Shown one piece after another: positions 53,900 through 62,172 of a stretch of DNA of 64,000 nucleotides. The notes below the pieces were generated by a model. The model was not told the origin of the DNA, made no database searches, and worked only from the letters and a program-made list of their open reading frames with translations. Both the position numbers and the translations under genes were made by a program. Within the stretch, counting starts at the first letter, position 1, and each line of letters starts with the position of its first letter. Origin of the DNA: Candidatus Thorarchaeota archaeon MP11T_1 (GTDB lineage: Archaea > Asgardarchaeota > Thorarchaeia > Thorarchaeales > Thorarchaeaceae); assembly GCA_002825515.1 (NCBI GenBank), contig PJET01000001.1, positions 1 to 64,000 on the forward strand, written 5' to 3'.

Positions 53900-54975
53900 T
53901 CCATTGTATATTCATGTCTGATACGACAAGTCCCCTCATGTCCGACCATACAAGGACCATATGGATCTTCAGGAGTACATCGATTTCCGAAAAGAGAACA
54001 ATCAGTAGGATCAACCATTCCAAGAATTACTTCATGACATCTACACCCAGGGAGGATATCCACTGATTCAATCTCAGGAAATTTAAAACCAAGGCGGGCA
54101 TCGTATTCAGCATATTCCTCACGAATGTAATAGCCAGAATTTTCAATGGTTCCAAGGCCTCTCCATGGTGCATCATCCAGACGGAAAGCATCAGTTAGAA
54201 TCTTTTGTGCAGCCAGATTTCCATCTGGTTTTACAACTCGAGTATACTCATTTTCCGATTCTGCACGGCCATCTTTGATTTGCTTGAGAATCATACGTAT
54301 TGATTCGAGAACATCCAGAGGCTCGAAACCAGCCACTACACATGGTACTCTGTTTTTCCTAGCAAATTGTTGAAAGGCATTTGACCCAATTATTGTTGAA
54401 ACGTGCCCTGGAGTTATGAAACCGTCTACCTCAAACCCTTTGATGTTGACAAGAATCTCCATAGCAGGAGGAATCACTTTGAGTGATGTTAGTATTGAGA
54501 AGTTTTTTGGTGGGTTTCCAAGAAGTTCTATAGCAATTGTCGGTGCTGTTGTTTCAAATCCAACACCAACGAATACAACTTTCTTCTCAGGATTATCACG
54601 AGCAATTGCAACAGCCTCGCCAGCACCGTAGACAACTCGAACATCTGCACCAGCAGCACGTTCCTTTGCCAACGATGAATCCGTTGACGGGACACGTATC
54701 ATATCACCAAAAGTTGTAATTATGTGTCCTTGGCGAGCAAGCTCAATTGCTCTATCAACATCCTCAGCAGCGCTCACACATACCGGACAACCCGGTCCTG
54801 CGACAAGCTTGAGGGAAGGTGGGAGAAGAGAACGAATACCGTGGTGACTTATTGTGTCCTCGTGGGTTCCACAAACATGTACAATCCTTGTGTCACTTCC
54901 TTCATTCAGAGCGGCGATCTCTTTAGCAACGGCTTGAGCATATCTGGCATTACGAAATCCTGTGTCCTCGCTCAT
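53896..54975 (-). CDS. hypD: Hydrogenase maturation protein HypD
   Basis: The Fe-S scaffold protein that builds the Fe(CN)2CO centre of [NiFe] hydrogenases with HypC and HypE. The length is 359 residues. Diagnostic segments: IVHVCGTHEDT, VAGPGCPVCVS, GFETTAPT, GHVSTIIG, VVAGFEPLD and the C-terminal CxC region GCRCHEVI...CTPEDPYGPCMV. ATG start. HypC, HypE and the hydrogenase are not in the window. It is convergent with mobA. Confidence 0.93.
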   Translation of the reverse strand: MSEDTGFRNARYAQAVAKEIAALNEGSDTRIVHVCGTHEDTISHHGIRSLLPPSLKLVAGPGCPVCVSAAEDVDRAIELARQGHIITTFGDMIRVPSTDSSLAKERAAGADVRVVYGAGEAVAIARDNPEKKVVFVGVGFETTAPTIAIELLGNPPKNFSILTSLKVIPPAMEILVNIKGFEVDGFITPGHVSTIIGSNAFQQFARKNRVPCVVAGFEPLDVLESIRMILKQIKDGRAESENEYTRVVKPDGNLAAQKILTDAFRLDDAPWRGLGTIENSGYYIREEYAEYDARLGFKFPEIESVDILPGCRCHEVILGMVDPTDCSLFGNRCTPEDPYGPCMVGHEGTCRIRHEYTMD

Positions 54976-55042
54976 TGAATCTCAATCCAGTCACACTCAA
55001 CTTACAATCGCATAAAAGTGCAGATGTCTGTACGACAAGGAC

Positions 55043-55321
55043 TTACTCGGTTTCACGACTGTCAAGTATAGCCAAAGCTTCTCCCAGTGTTATGGATAGC
55101 TTACTAGCTAATTCTCTAGCAGTAATATTTGGATTTTCTGGCAAAATGTAATTCTGAGCGTATCCTGCATTACCGGCAAATAGTGGATTGCTCTTGGCAG
55201 TTTCGATGAGAAGTGAGTAGAGTGGATGACCCTTGAAATCTGCAATATTGATATCGATTGTACGACCTGATTCCTTCTTGGTAGTCTTAATTTTTCGTGG
55301 CTTCTTTGTGGAATCAGTCAT
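55043..55321 (-). CDS. Unknown small protein
   Basis: A 92-residue basic protein that begins TDSTKKPRKIKTTKK and ends with a helical segment NITARELASKLSITLGEALAILDS, which resembles a helix-turn-helix half. No family is recognised. ATG 55321 is preceded by AGGGA. It is downstream of hypD's end by orientation only; the genes are both on the minus strand but hypD lies below. Confidence 0.5.
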   Translation of the reverse strand: MTDSTKKPRKIKTTKKESGRTIDINIADFKGHPLYSLLIETAKSNPLFAGNAGYAQNYILPENPNITARELASKLSITLGEALAILDSRETE

Positions 55322-55603
55322 AATGATGTCCCTGTTTAGTCCTGTCAGTCTCTGTTGCTTCAAGGCAGCGTCCCTACCTTATTTTCCCGGCGAGACCTAC
55401 AAAAGTAAGTAGTAGGCTCCTGAAAGAAATCTCGAACAGTCGATATAAGGATTGGGGAGCTGATACAAATTATCGGCATCATTGAATCTGCCATGCAAAA
55501 TATCAAGGAAAGTTTCTTCATAGATGGCGCGCTTCCCACGTAGTAAGGTTTAACAAGGCTTGGCAAGAAGTAACGCAGGAAGAATATGGCCTAAGGGTCT
55601 TGA
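55322..55603. other. Intergenic region without supported gene
   Basis: This stretch of 282 bases separates the minus-strand unknown gene from the plus-strand DUF211 gene. TCGATATAAGG near 55440-55450 could be a TATA box on the plus strand. A minus open frame spanning 55360-55566 encodes a cysteine- and serine-rich peptide with poor codon composition and is not called. Confidence 0.3.
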
Positions 55604-55915
55604 ATGGGGAATGAATTATTGCCTCATGGCATACGAAGAATAGTTCTTGATGTGTTGAAACCTCACAGCCCGAGACTTACCGACCTTGCTTTGATGCTTT
55701 CGCACAATGACCGTGTCACTGGGTTGAACATTACACTAAAAGAGGTTGACCAGAATACTGAGAGCATTACAATAACATTAGAGGGGGATGATCTTGTTTA
55801 TGACTCGATTAAGGAAATACTTGAGCAGGCGGGAGCAGTTATTCACTCAATAGACCAAGTTGTTGCTGGTCGGCGATTTGTTGAAGAAGTGACTCTGCAA
55901 CCAGAGAACTCATAG
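55604..55915 (+). CDS. DUF211-family protein
   Basis: A 103-residue archaeal protein of the DUF211 family: RRIVLDVLKPHSPRLTDLAL, ITLEGDDLVYDSIKEILEQ and VIHSIDQVVAGRRFVEEV. Its ferredoxin-like fold resembles ACT-type ligand-binding domains, but its role is unknown. ATG start. It is convergent with the cyclin-fold protein gene. Confidence 0.8.
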   Translation: MGNELLPHGIRRIVLDVLKPHSPRLTDLALMLSHNDRVTGLNITLKEVDQNTESITITLEGDDLVYDSIKEILEQAGAVIHSIDQVVAGRRFVEEVTLQPENS

Positions 55916-55920
55916 GTGAG

Positions 55921-56538
55921 TTATTCCCGCCGTGACAGCTGATCGCTAAGTTTCTTACTCTCTTCCTCTATCTTACGTCGTACAAGATTATGGACATCCT
56001 GTTCGAAGACAATTGGAACTATCTTTACAACATTACATAGTCTATCAACTATACTGTCAGCAAGTTTGGTATATGATACAGGACTTCCAGAAACAATACC
56101 TCGAACAACCACTTCACCTACACTAGAACTAACAACAGAGTTGACTACACTTGCGATAATTCCTTGAGGATCCATGAAGAAAGGAAGATGTGCATTATCG
56201 TGTAGAGTTGTAAATCCTAATTTTTCAACAATACTGTCAGTGTACCACTCAAGGCTGGATTCTTTCATCCGCAATTTATTTGCGAACTCCGTTTTGGTAA
56301 GAGGATTAGGATGACTCCACGGATGTCTAGTTACCATATACAAGGCGGCTCCGAAGAAAGGGTCAACCTCTCTAGGAACACCTTCCTTGGATACGAATCT
56401 GCGTACAAGATCTAAAGCCATGGTTTCATAACGTTCATCGATTTTGTTTTCCATGAAGAACTCGTGAGCATCTCGTACAACTTTGACGATTATTTGTGGA
56501 CTCACGGCCAAATGTTCATCGTCAAAGTGTGTAACCAT
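55921..56538 (-). CDS. Cyclin/TFB-core-like protein of unknown function
   Basis: A 205-residue protein. Residues 30-115 read like a single TFB/cyclin repeat: YETMALDLVRRFV, FFGAALYMVTRHPW and PLTKTEFANKLRMKESSLEWY resemble the helices of a cyclin fold. The C-terminal half is not recognised. There is no zinc ribbon, so it is not a TFB. It could be a transcription accessory factor or a degenerate paralogue. ATG with GGAGG seven bases upstream. Confidence 0.6.
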   Translation of the reverse strand: MVTHFDDEHLAVSPQIIVKVVRDAHEFFMENKIDERYETMALDLVRRFVSKEGVPREVDPFFGAALYMVTRHPWSHPNPLTKTEFANKLRMKESSLEWYTDSIVEKLGFTTLHDNAHLPFFMDPQGIIASVVNSVVSSSVGEVVVRGIVSGSPVSYTKLADSIVDRLCNVVKIVPIVFEQDVHNLVRRKIEEESKKLSDQLSRRE

Positions 56539-56659
56539 TGCCTCCGCTCCAAAATTTCTCCGTGAACAAAGCGTCGCTTAGCGTTTTTTGGTTATCTAGC
56601 AGTATTTGACTCTTTTGCAATAGAAGGCGAGGTCAGTTCTGTACGCGCCAATTTTTATA

Positions 56660-57244
56660 CTATCTTGCACGATAGATTTTTTCTAATGTCCATCTAAGAG
56701 TACGTTGTATCTCTCCTAATCTGGATTCGTCACCGAAGTTTTTGATAATGATCTCATCCAGAATCTTATCATCTGATTTGACTTCAAAGTCAAAAGCATC
56801 ATCCCATTCGAGCTCACCATTCTCGACACGGTGACGGTCTTCCTGTTGGAACTTGCCCAATATGTCCTGAACAAAGAATCTAGCAAAAGCGCCGCGGGTG
56901 ATATTATATACTGCATGGTCAGCAGGAATTATTCTAAGACTATTTTCAATGACTTCTATGGTTGCAAGTTCCAAGTCGCCAGGTTTGTTCAACACAACAA
57001 TATTTCGGGGTTCACCTGTTGCAGCTAATGTTTCCGTGGGAGTCATCTCAGGAGCGATAACAGAAGCTTCCATAGCTACATCCGCAGTGGCAAAACTACC
57101 TTTACTAATTGTAGAATCCAATGCTTGAATGAACTCTTCAAGTTGTTCAATTCTTTCTCTTAGCCGGTCTACCTCTTCTCCGAGCTGGGTTCGCAATTCA
57201 AGCAGGACACGAATTTGGGGATCTGACACTACATACACCAACAT
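56660..57244 (-). CDS. Unknown protein with N-terminal coiled coil
   Basis: A protein of about 194 residues. The first 45 residues hold heptads (LRTQLGEEVDRLRERIEQLEE), followed by a low-complexity acidic linker and a C-terminal globular part (about 85-194) with YNITRGAFARFFVQDIL and DEIIIKNFGDESRL. No family recognised. The start is uncertain: ATG 57244 or GTG 57274. On the same strand as the cyclin-like gene. Confidence 0.55.
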   Translation of the reverse strand: MLVYVVSDPQIRVLLELRTQLGEEVDRLRERIEQLEEFIQALDSTISKGSFATADVAMEASVIAPEMTPTETLAATGEPRNIVVLNKPGDLELATIEVIENSLRIIPADHAVYNITRGAFARFFVQDILGKFQQEDRHRVENGELEWDDAFDFEVKSDDKILDEIIIKNFGDESRLGEIQRTLRWTLEKIYRAR

Positions 57245-57361
57245 ATCACGCGGACACTCTGATGAGGAGTCCACTAATATATGTTTGATTGTATTATTAG
57301 AACTCGTAGAAGTAAGGTTCTCTCGGTATTGTTGAGTGACAAGAATGAGTTGACAGAAAAA

Positions 57362-57589
57362 CTACTCTTCAATCTCAGCCACTGAGATGGCAAAATCTGG
57401 ACATTCCATTTCGCATAATTTACAATTTTTACATGCTTCGAGATCTACGACTATGGGAAGAAAGAATCCGCGGTTGTCAACTACTTCTGATTTCTTCAGG
57501 ACACCGTGCTGACAAACGGAGATGCATATGTGGCAACCTTTGCATAACTTCGGATCGACTATGATAGCTTTCGCTTTCTTCGTCAACAT
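57362..57589 (-). CDS. Two-cluster [4Fe-4S] ferredoxin
   Basis: A 75-residue ferredoxin with CKGCHICISVC and CKNCKLCEMEC, each followed by the proline-like turn before the fourth cysteine position. It resembles the delta subunit of 2-oxoacid:ferredoxin oxidoreductases (KorD/VorD) but no alpha or beta subunit gene adjoins it. ATG 57589 has CGGAG seven bases upstream. Confidence 0.85.
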   Translation of the reverse strand: MLTKKAKAIIVDPKLCKGCHICISVCQHGVLKKSEVVDNRGFFLPIVVDLEACKNCKLCEMECPDFAISVAEIEE

Positions 57590-57703
57590 GTGAGTCTCCG
57601 ACTTCACCCGCAATCTAATAATCATATAACGATATTCATCAGAACCAAGAGAGCGAGTATTATATACAGTCGGACATGACTGTTTTGTAGTAGGTGAATA
57701 CAG

Positions 57704-58417
57704 ATGCAGCCATTCTTAGTTTTCATGTGTTCGAAGTGTCGAAATTTCACAAATGCACCTGCAGGTCAGAAACACAGAAGATGTAGTTATTGTGGAACTA
57801 TCATTGATATCACAAAAGCGGCTTCGGCCCTCTTCGACACACCTGAAATGGCATCAAAAGCAGTAAAGGAGTTTAATGCATCACGAGGCGGAGATGAGTT
57901 TGAGAAAGCTGTTGAGAGATCTAGAGAACGGGTATTGGCGCTCCTCCCAAAAGAGCGTTTGAGTATTGAAGAAGTTGCAAGTAAAGATGAACTGTCTAAA
58001 CTCCCTGGAAAGAGAAAACGACTGATGCAGCTTCTCCATAAAGAGGCAAAATCCAAACCAAGTCCTTTGGACAGAATAGAGGAGCTATGTCAGGACTATG
58101 AACTAGAATGGAAATGGGTCGAGGAACAACTTGAGAAACTAGCAAATAATGGAACACTAATATTCCCCAGACCTTGGTCAGTCCAACTTGTTGTAAGGGA
58201 AGATATGCCAAAGCCTATAGAAACCACTAGTAAAGATGTAACAGGTGAGATTCTTGCCCTTCTTCAAGGACCTGAGAAGATACTTCGAGTTATAGACGTC
58301 ATTGACAGTCTAAAAAACAAGGGAATATCTGAGAGGACTGTAGAAACCTCACTTGAGAGATTGATGCAAAAGGGTGAAATCTTTGAACCAAAGAGTGGTT
58401 ATATTAGCTTAGTATGA
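57704..58417 (+). CDS. DUF1922-like zinc ribbon plus winged-helix protein
   Basis: A 237-residue protein. Its first 35 residues form a zinc ribbon (MCSKCRNFTNAPAGQ...CSYCGTI) typical of DUF1922, then a helical linker and two winged-helix-like segments, the last (LRVIDVIDSLKNKGISERTVE) like the MCM C-terminal wHTH. It is probably DNA-associated. It is 49 bases upstream of the next wHTH-like gene. Confidence 0.68.
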   Translation: MQPFLVFMCSKCRNFTNAPAGQKHRRCSYCGTIIDITKAASALFDTPEMASKAVKEFNASRGGDEFEKAVERSRERVLALLPKERLSIEEVASKDELSKLPGKRKRLMQLLHKEAKSKPSPLDRIEELCQDYELEWKWVEEQLEKLANNGTLIFPRPWSVQLVVREDMPKPIETTSKDVTGEILALLQGPEKILRVIDVIDSLKNKGISERTVETSLERLMQKGEIFEPKSGYISLV

Positions 58418-58466
58418 AGATTTCGATTAATTGAATAGGGCTCAAACCTAAGGTGATACGAGAACA

Positions 58467-58856
58467 ATGCCAATCGTGGAACTAGTGGCTAAAAAAACAC
58501 TTGAGCGCAATCCAGGCATAGGTCTCGATGTAGTGGATCTCATAGTTCTACTCTGGATGTATTCAAATCCCTATGATAACAACCGCCGTCAGCTTAGCTC
58601 CATGCGAACAGTTCTTAGGATGTCAGAAACTCTCCAAGTTCCTGGCGGTGGACTTGATGTTACAGAAGATGAGCTTACGCAGATAGTACTTAGTAGCCTT
58701 CAGAAGCTAAAGAGTAAAGGACTTGTCTATATCCGTTCAGCAGGAGTCCACTTTGTGAAAGGTACTTTGACCGAATCAGGAGTTGACCTTGTAAAGAGGT
58801 TAATTACGACACCAGTTCTAAAACGCGTAACAGCAGAATTTGGAAATAATCCTTAG
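58467..58856 (+). CDS. Small winged-helix-like protein
   Basis: A 129-residue protein with the look of a winged helix: TEDELTQIVLSSLQKLKSKGLVYI is a helix-turn-helix candidate. It starts at ATG 58467 and shares a strand with the zinc-ribbon gene upstream. No named family is recognised. Confidence 0.55.
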   Translation: MPIVELVAKKTLERNPGIGLDVVDLIVLLWMYSNPYDNNRRQLSSMRTVLRMSETLQVPGGGLDVTEDELTQIVLSSLQKLKSKGLVYIRSAGVHFVKGTLTESGVDLVKRLITTPVLKRVTAEFGNNP

Positions 58857-58885
58857 TTTTTTGGTAAACAAATTCGGACAAGTGA

Positions 58886-58898
58886 CAACGTTTAAATG
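58886..58898 (+). promoter_or_regulatory. Probable promoter (TATA box) of the ribosomal operon
   Basis: The segment ACAACGTTTAAATG contains TTTAAATG, which matches an archaeal box A. It lies in the gap before uL22, the first gene of the operon in this window. Transcription would begin near 58918-58924. Confidence 0.45.
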
Positions 58899-58931
58899 CA
58901 AAACTATTCCGAAACCGAATTGTTGCTCATA

Positions 58932-58945
58932 GAAACAGCTGTTTC
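58932..58945. promoter_or_regulatory. 14-base perfect palindrome near the transcription start
   Basis: GAAACAGCTGTTTC is its own reverse complement and sits just after the predicted start of transcription of the ribosomal operon. It could be the site of a dimeric repressor or a short RNA hairpin. The case is based on symmetry and position only. Confidence 0.45.
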
Positions 58946-58963
58946 AGAACCAAAGGAAGCAGT

Positions 58964-58998
58964 GCAGACAACTAGTTCTGCTCGCGAGAACAGTCTGC
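58964..58998 (+). other. Leader hairpin upstream of rpl22
   Basis: GCAGAC (58964-58969) pairs with GTCTGC (58993-58998) and GTTCT (58975-58979) with AGAAC (58987-58991), giving a two-part hairpin with a small internal loop. It lies in the approximately 180-base leader between the promoter and the uL22 start. A 56-codon frame (58896-59066) also crosses the area, but its composition is odd and I do not call it. Leader control by a ribosomal protein is possible. Confidence 0.45.
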
Positions 58999-59101
58999 AG
59001 ACGTGTGCCAGCAGGGTCTGGAGTGGCTTGTGGAGCAAGATGAAGACTTTGCAGCTTACAGAGTAGGCGGGATGAAGTCCGAATAATGGAAGTGAGGCAA
59101 T

Positions 59102-59566
59102 ATGCCATCATATGGATACTCAATCATAGGCATTGACCCGGATAAGACAGCCATAGCTAGTGGAAGGAATATGCGGGTTTCACCAAAGCAATGCAGAGAG
59201 GTCTGTAATCATATTCAAGGAATGATGCTAGACAAGGCAATCGACCTACTGGAGTTAGTAATCGAAGAAAAAGCTTGGATTCCTTACAGACGACACAAGA
59301 AAAAACGCGGACATCATCCAGGAATGAAAAAATGGGCAGCTGGAGGACATCCTGTAAAAGCCTCCGAATATATTCTGAAAGTCCTGAAGAATGCAGAGGC
59401 AAATGCAGATAGCAAAGGCCTTGATATTGACCGTCTAAGGATTTCTCATGCTGCAACTCAGCAAGGTCGAACCTACAAGAAGTACATAGAACGAGCGTTC
59501 GGTCGAAGTTCACCGTACTTTGAGAAGACCTCTCATGTGGAGATCATATTGGAAGAGGTGGGTTAA
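59102..59566 (+). CDS. rpl22: Large-subunit ribosomal protein uL22
   Basis: A 154-residue archaeal L22. SPKQCREVCNHIQGMMLDKAIDLLE and the C-terminal RISHAATQQGRTYKKYIERAFGR are family hallmarks. It is the first gene of the operon here; the usual upstream uS19 gene is absent, replaced by a 245-base leader. ATG 59102 follows GGAAGTGAGG. Confidence 0.93.
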   Translation: MPSYGYSIIGIDPDKTAIASGRNMRVSPKQCREVCNHIQGMMLDKAIDLLELVIEEKAWIPYRRHKKKRGHHPGMKKWAAGGHPVKASEYILKVLKNAEANADSKGLDIDRLRISHAATQQGRTYKKYIERAFGRSSPYFEKTSHVEIILEEVG

Positions 59567-60481
59567 ATGTCAGCTGTCAAATACTTCATAGAACAGAACT
59601 CCCGTAAACTAGCAATCGATGAGTTCCTTTCAAACGAACTCAATGCTGCAGGATATGGGGGAGTAGAGATTCGAAAGATGCCCATGAAATCAGAGGTAGT
59701 GATTCATGCTTCTAGACCTGGTGTCGTCATTGGTCGTCGTGGTGCAAAGATAAGAGAACTGACCTACATTCTAGAGAATGAGTTCGGAATAGAGAATGTC
59801 CAACTTGAGGTTAGTGAAATTGAGAATCCATGGCTGGATGCAGCGGTTATGGCATCACGATTGGCTAGACAACTCGAGAGAGGTGTCCGTTTTCGCAGAA
59901 TGGCGTATTGGATCCTCAGACGTGTGATGAGAGCGGGTGCTTTAGGCTGCGAGATAATTGTCAAAGGGAAACTTTCAAGCCGAAGAGCCCGATATCAGAA
60001 GTTCAAGCAGGGAAATATAGCAAAGACTGGAGAACCAGCTGATACCTTCGTGGACCATGCAAATGATATGGCAGTTCTAAAGCCAGGTGTTATTGGCATA
60101 ACTGTTCGCATCATGAAACCCGAGTCACAAGTTCCTGGTGTCATTCATATAAAACAACCAAAGCCAAGGAAGAAGGAAGAGATTGAGCTATTAAAGAAGC
60201 CTGAAGAAGAAGAGGCAGTTGAGGAAGCAGAAGTCGTTGAAGAGGCGCTTGAGGGAATCACCGACATTGATGAATTACGTGAACTGGAAGAACTTGATGG
60301 ACTTGAGCTAGTGGATGAACCTATTGAAGTTGAGGAAAAGACCGAACCTGAACCTGAGGAGGAAATGTCATCCAAGGATGATGAGCCAGAGCTCAAGGAT
60401 GAATCTGAAGAGGTAGATGAAGACAAAATTCTGGAAGATCTCAAGGAATTGGATTCCTTAGATGAGGGAGGTGCGGAGTAG
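59567..60481 (+). CDS. rps3: Small-subunit ribosomal protein uS3 with long acidic tail
   Basis: A 304-residue S3. The KH domain (VVIHASRPGVVIGRRGAKI) and the S3-C domain (KGKLSSRRARYQKFKQGNIAKTG) occupy the first 205 residues. Then come about 100 residues rich in Glu and Asp (KPEEEEAVEEAEVVEEAL onward). Archaeal S3 usually ends near 210 residues, so this tail is unusual. ATG directly after the uL22 stop. Its end overlaps the uL29 start by one base. Confidence 0.93.
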   Translation: MSAVKYFIEQNSRKLAIDEFLSNELNAAGYGGVEIRKMPMKSEVVIHASRPGVVIGRRGAKIRELTYILENEFGIENVQLEVSEIENPWLDAAVMASRLARQLERGVRFRRMAYWILRRVMRAGALGCEIIVKGKLSSRRARYQKFKQGNIAKTGEPADTFVDHANDMAVLKPGVIGITVRIMKPESQVPGVIHIKQPKPRKKEEIELLKKPEEEEAVEEAEVVEEALEGITDIDELRELEELDGLELVDEPIEVEEKTEPEPEEEMSSKDDEPELKDESEEVDEDKILEDLKELDSLDEGGAE

Positions 60482-60693
60482 TGCCAGGACTCAATGCAAA
60501 AGAGATTAGAAAACTGACTCCTGCAGAACGTCAGAAGAAGCTGGAGGAGCTATATAATGAAATGTCCACTATCAGAATCGAGTCAGCAACTGGTGGGGGC
60601 ACTGAGAATCCATATAGGATTCGCAACGTGAGGAAAGCAATCGCTCGCATTCTCACTATTCAACATGAAGAGGAGTTGGGAACATCAGAATGA
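60481..60693 (+). CDS. rpl29: Large-subunit ribosomal protein uL29
   Basis: A 70-residue L29 with ELTPAERQKKLEELYNEM-like N-terminal helix and the GGGTENPYRIRNVRKAIARILT segment. GTG start at 60481, overlapping the uS3 stop, and the end overlaps the Rpp29 gene by four bases. Part of the standard archaeal order uS3, uL29, Rpp29, uS17. Confidence 0.9.
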   Translation: MPGLNAKEIRKLTPAERQKKLEELYNEMSTIRIESATGGGTENPYRIRNVRKAIARILTIQHEEELGTSE

Positions 60694-60974
60694 CAATAAC
60701 TCCTCAAAATATCATAAACCACGAGCTTGTGGGTCTCCGAACACACATCGTTGAATCAAAGGACCCTAGCCATGTATGCAGAAAGGGAATCATTCTATCT
60801 GAATCAAAAGAGATGGTTCAAATTAGCACAGTTCGGGGTACAATTGCTGTTCCCAAGGGAATCTGTGTCTTTGATATGACTCTTCCTGATAGTACCGTAG
60901 TCCGAATTAATGGAGAACTACTCAAGGGAAGACCAGAGGACCGAGTAAAGAAACGCTTCAGTAGGAGCTGGTGA
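60690..60974 (+). CDS. rnp1: RNase P protein component 1 (Rpp29)
   Basis: A 94-residue Sm-like barrel protein of RNase P, which trims the 5' ends of tRNAs. [31 protein letters not shown] and [11 protein letters not shown] match archaeal Rpp29, which lies at this same spot in most archaeal ribosomal operons. ATG start, translationally coupled to uL29. Confidence 0.9.
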   Translation: MTITPQNIINHELVGLRTHIVESKDPSHVCRKGIILSESKEMVQISTVRGTIAVPKGICVFDMTLPDSTVVRINGELLKGRPEDRVKKRFSRSW

Positions 60975-60976
60975 TT

Positions 60977-61345
60977 ATGGCTGCAACTAAGAATAAAGTC
61001 CGAAACATTGGAATCCCAAATGTGGAGCCTCCAGAGAAGACCTGTGATGATAGAAACTGTCCATTTCATGGTAATCTTTCAGTCAGAGGTCGAGTTAGGG
61101 AAGGTACGGTCACTAGTACTAGGATGTATAAGACAATTGTCTTTCAAACCGATTATCTCAGTCTAATCAAAAAGTATGCACGATACGAACGTCGTAGATC
61201 AAAGAAATTAGCACACATACCACCATGTATTGAGGTAAATGTGGGAGATATCGTAAAAGTTGTGGAATGCCGCCCATTGAGCAAGAATGTGGCAAGTGTA
61301 GTTGTAGCAGTCACGCCAGCTGAAGAAGGAAAAATGGAGGAATAG
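60977..61345 (+). CDS. rps17: Small-subunit ribosomal protein uS17
   Basis: A 122-residue archaeal S17 with the N-terminal [18 protein letters not shown] and central motif [22 protein letters not shown] 60977 has AGGAG nine bases upstream; a GTG six bases earlier is in frame but less well placed. In order with uL14 downstream. Confidence 0.92.
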   Translation: MAATKNKVRNIGIPNVEPPEKTCDDRNCPFHGNLSVRGRVREGTVTSTRMYKTIVFQTDYLSLIKKYARYERRRSKKLAHIPPCIEVNVGDIVKVVECRPLSKNVASVVVAVTPAEEGKMEE

Positions 61346-61348
61346 CCT

Positions 61349-61771
61349 GTGTCAAGAAAAGTTGGAAGAGGTATTAGGAAATTTATGCCTCGAATAGCTC
61401 GAGGGCTCCCAATCGGTGCTAGGCTTTTGTGTACTGATAACTCTGGAGCCAAAGAACTGCAGCTAATTACTGTCTATGGCTACAAAGGTAAATTGCGAAA
61501 GCTTGGGAAAGCTGGAGTTGGTGACATGGTAAATGTAGCAGTCACCAAGGGAAAGCAGGAACTGCGAAAACAGGTCCTTCAAGCAATAATTGTGAGACAA
61601 AGAAAACCATACAGAAGACCAGATGGAACCTGGATGCAGTTCGAAGATAATGCAGCTGTCCTAGTAAAACCAGGAGGCGAACCACAGGGCTCTGAACTTA
61701 GAGGTCCTATGGCAAGAGAGGTCACTCTGAAGTGGCCAAGAGTCGCCGCTATTGCGTCTAAGATTGTGTGA
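61349..61771 (+). CDS. rpl14: Large-subunit ribosomal protein uL14
   Basis: A 140-residue L14. The GARLLCTDNSGAKELQLI start and RPDGTWMQFEDNAAVLV core are diagnostic. GTG start three bases after the uS17 stop. Binds 23S rRNA near the GTPase-factor side. Confidence 0.93.
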   Translation: MSRKVGRGIRKFMPRIARGLPIGARLLCTDNSGAKELQLITVYGYKGKLRKLGKAGVGDMVNVAVTKGKQELRKQVLQAIIVRQRKPYRRPDGTWMQFEDNAAVLVKPGGEPQGSELRGPMAREVTLKWPRVAAIASKIV

Positions 61772-61782
61772 GGGTATGAGTC

Positions 61783-62172
61783 ATGGTAAAGAAACCAGTA
61801 TCAAAATCTCCAAGAAAACAACGCAGACGTGTGCAAAAAGCGTCTTTGCACGAACGAAAGAACTTGCTTAAGTGCCGACTTGATGAGTTCCTTCAGGAAG
61901 AATATGGCCTACGTTCCCTTGTTGTCAAGAAGGGTGATCTTGTCAAAATCATGAGAGGCCAGTTTCGTGACACAGAAGGTAAGGTCACTGGCGTTAGTTA
62001 CAAGAAAGGTGTAGTCTTTCTTGATAATACTACAATCACAAAATCAGATGGAAAAGAATCAGTTGTTCCAATGCATCCATCAAACCTCATGCTTGTGAAG
62101 TTGGAGATAGATGATGAGAGGAAGGCTCTCATAGACAGTAAGATGATGAAAATCGTGGAGAGTGAGGAATAA
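61783..62172 (+). CDS. rpl24: Large-subunit ribosomal protein uL24
   Basis: A 129-residue L24 with KOW motif VKKGDLVKIMRGQFRDTEGKV. A basic N-terminal extension SPRKQRRRVQKASLHERK and the C-terminal alpha tail are typical of archaea. ATG start; the stop overlaps the eS4 start by one base. Confidence 0.93.
   Translation: MVKKPVSKSPRKQRRRVQKASLHERKNLLKCRLDEFLQEEYGLRSLVVKKGDLVKIMRGQFRDTEGKVTGVSYKKGVVFLDNTTITKSDGKESVVPMHPSNLMLVKLEIDDERKALIDSKMMKIVESEE

Noticed and set aside
58896..59066. 56-codon frame in the rpl22 leader
   Set aside because: Its start overlaps the TATA box and its tail is Trp-rich and unlike a real protein; a second acidic frame in the same place (to about 59087) lacks a good start.
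59060..59101. Possible RNase P RNA fragment (GGATGAAGTCCG resembles the CR-I core)
   Set aside because: Only one short resemblance, with no partner CR-V region in the right order and too little space for the whole RNA.
60145..60444. Minus-strand serine-rich frame
   Set aside because: It is the antisense shadow of the acidic uS3 tail; GAA/GAT codons give serine-rich reverse frames.
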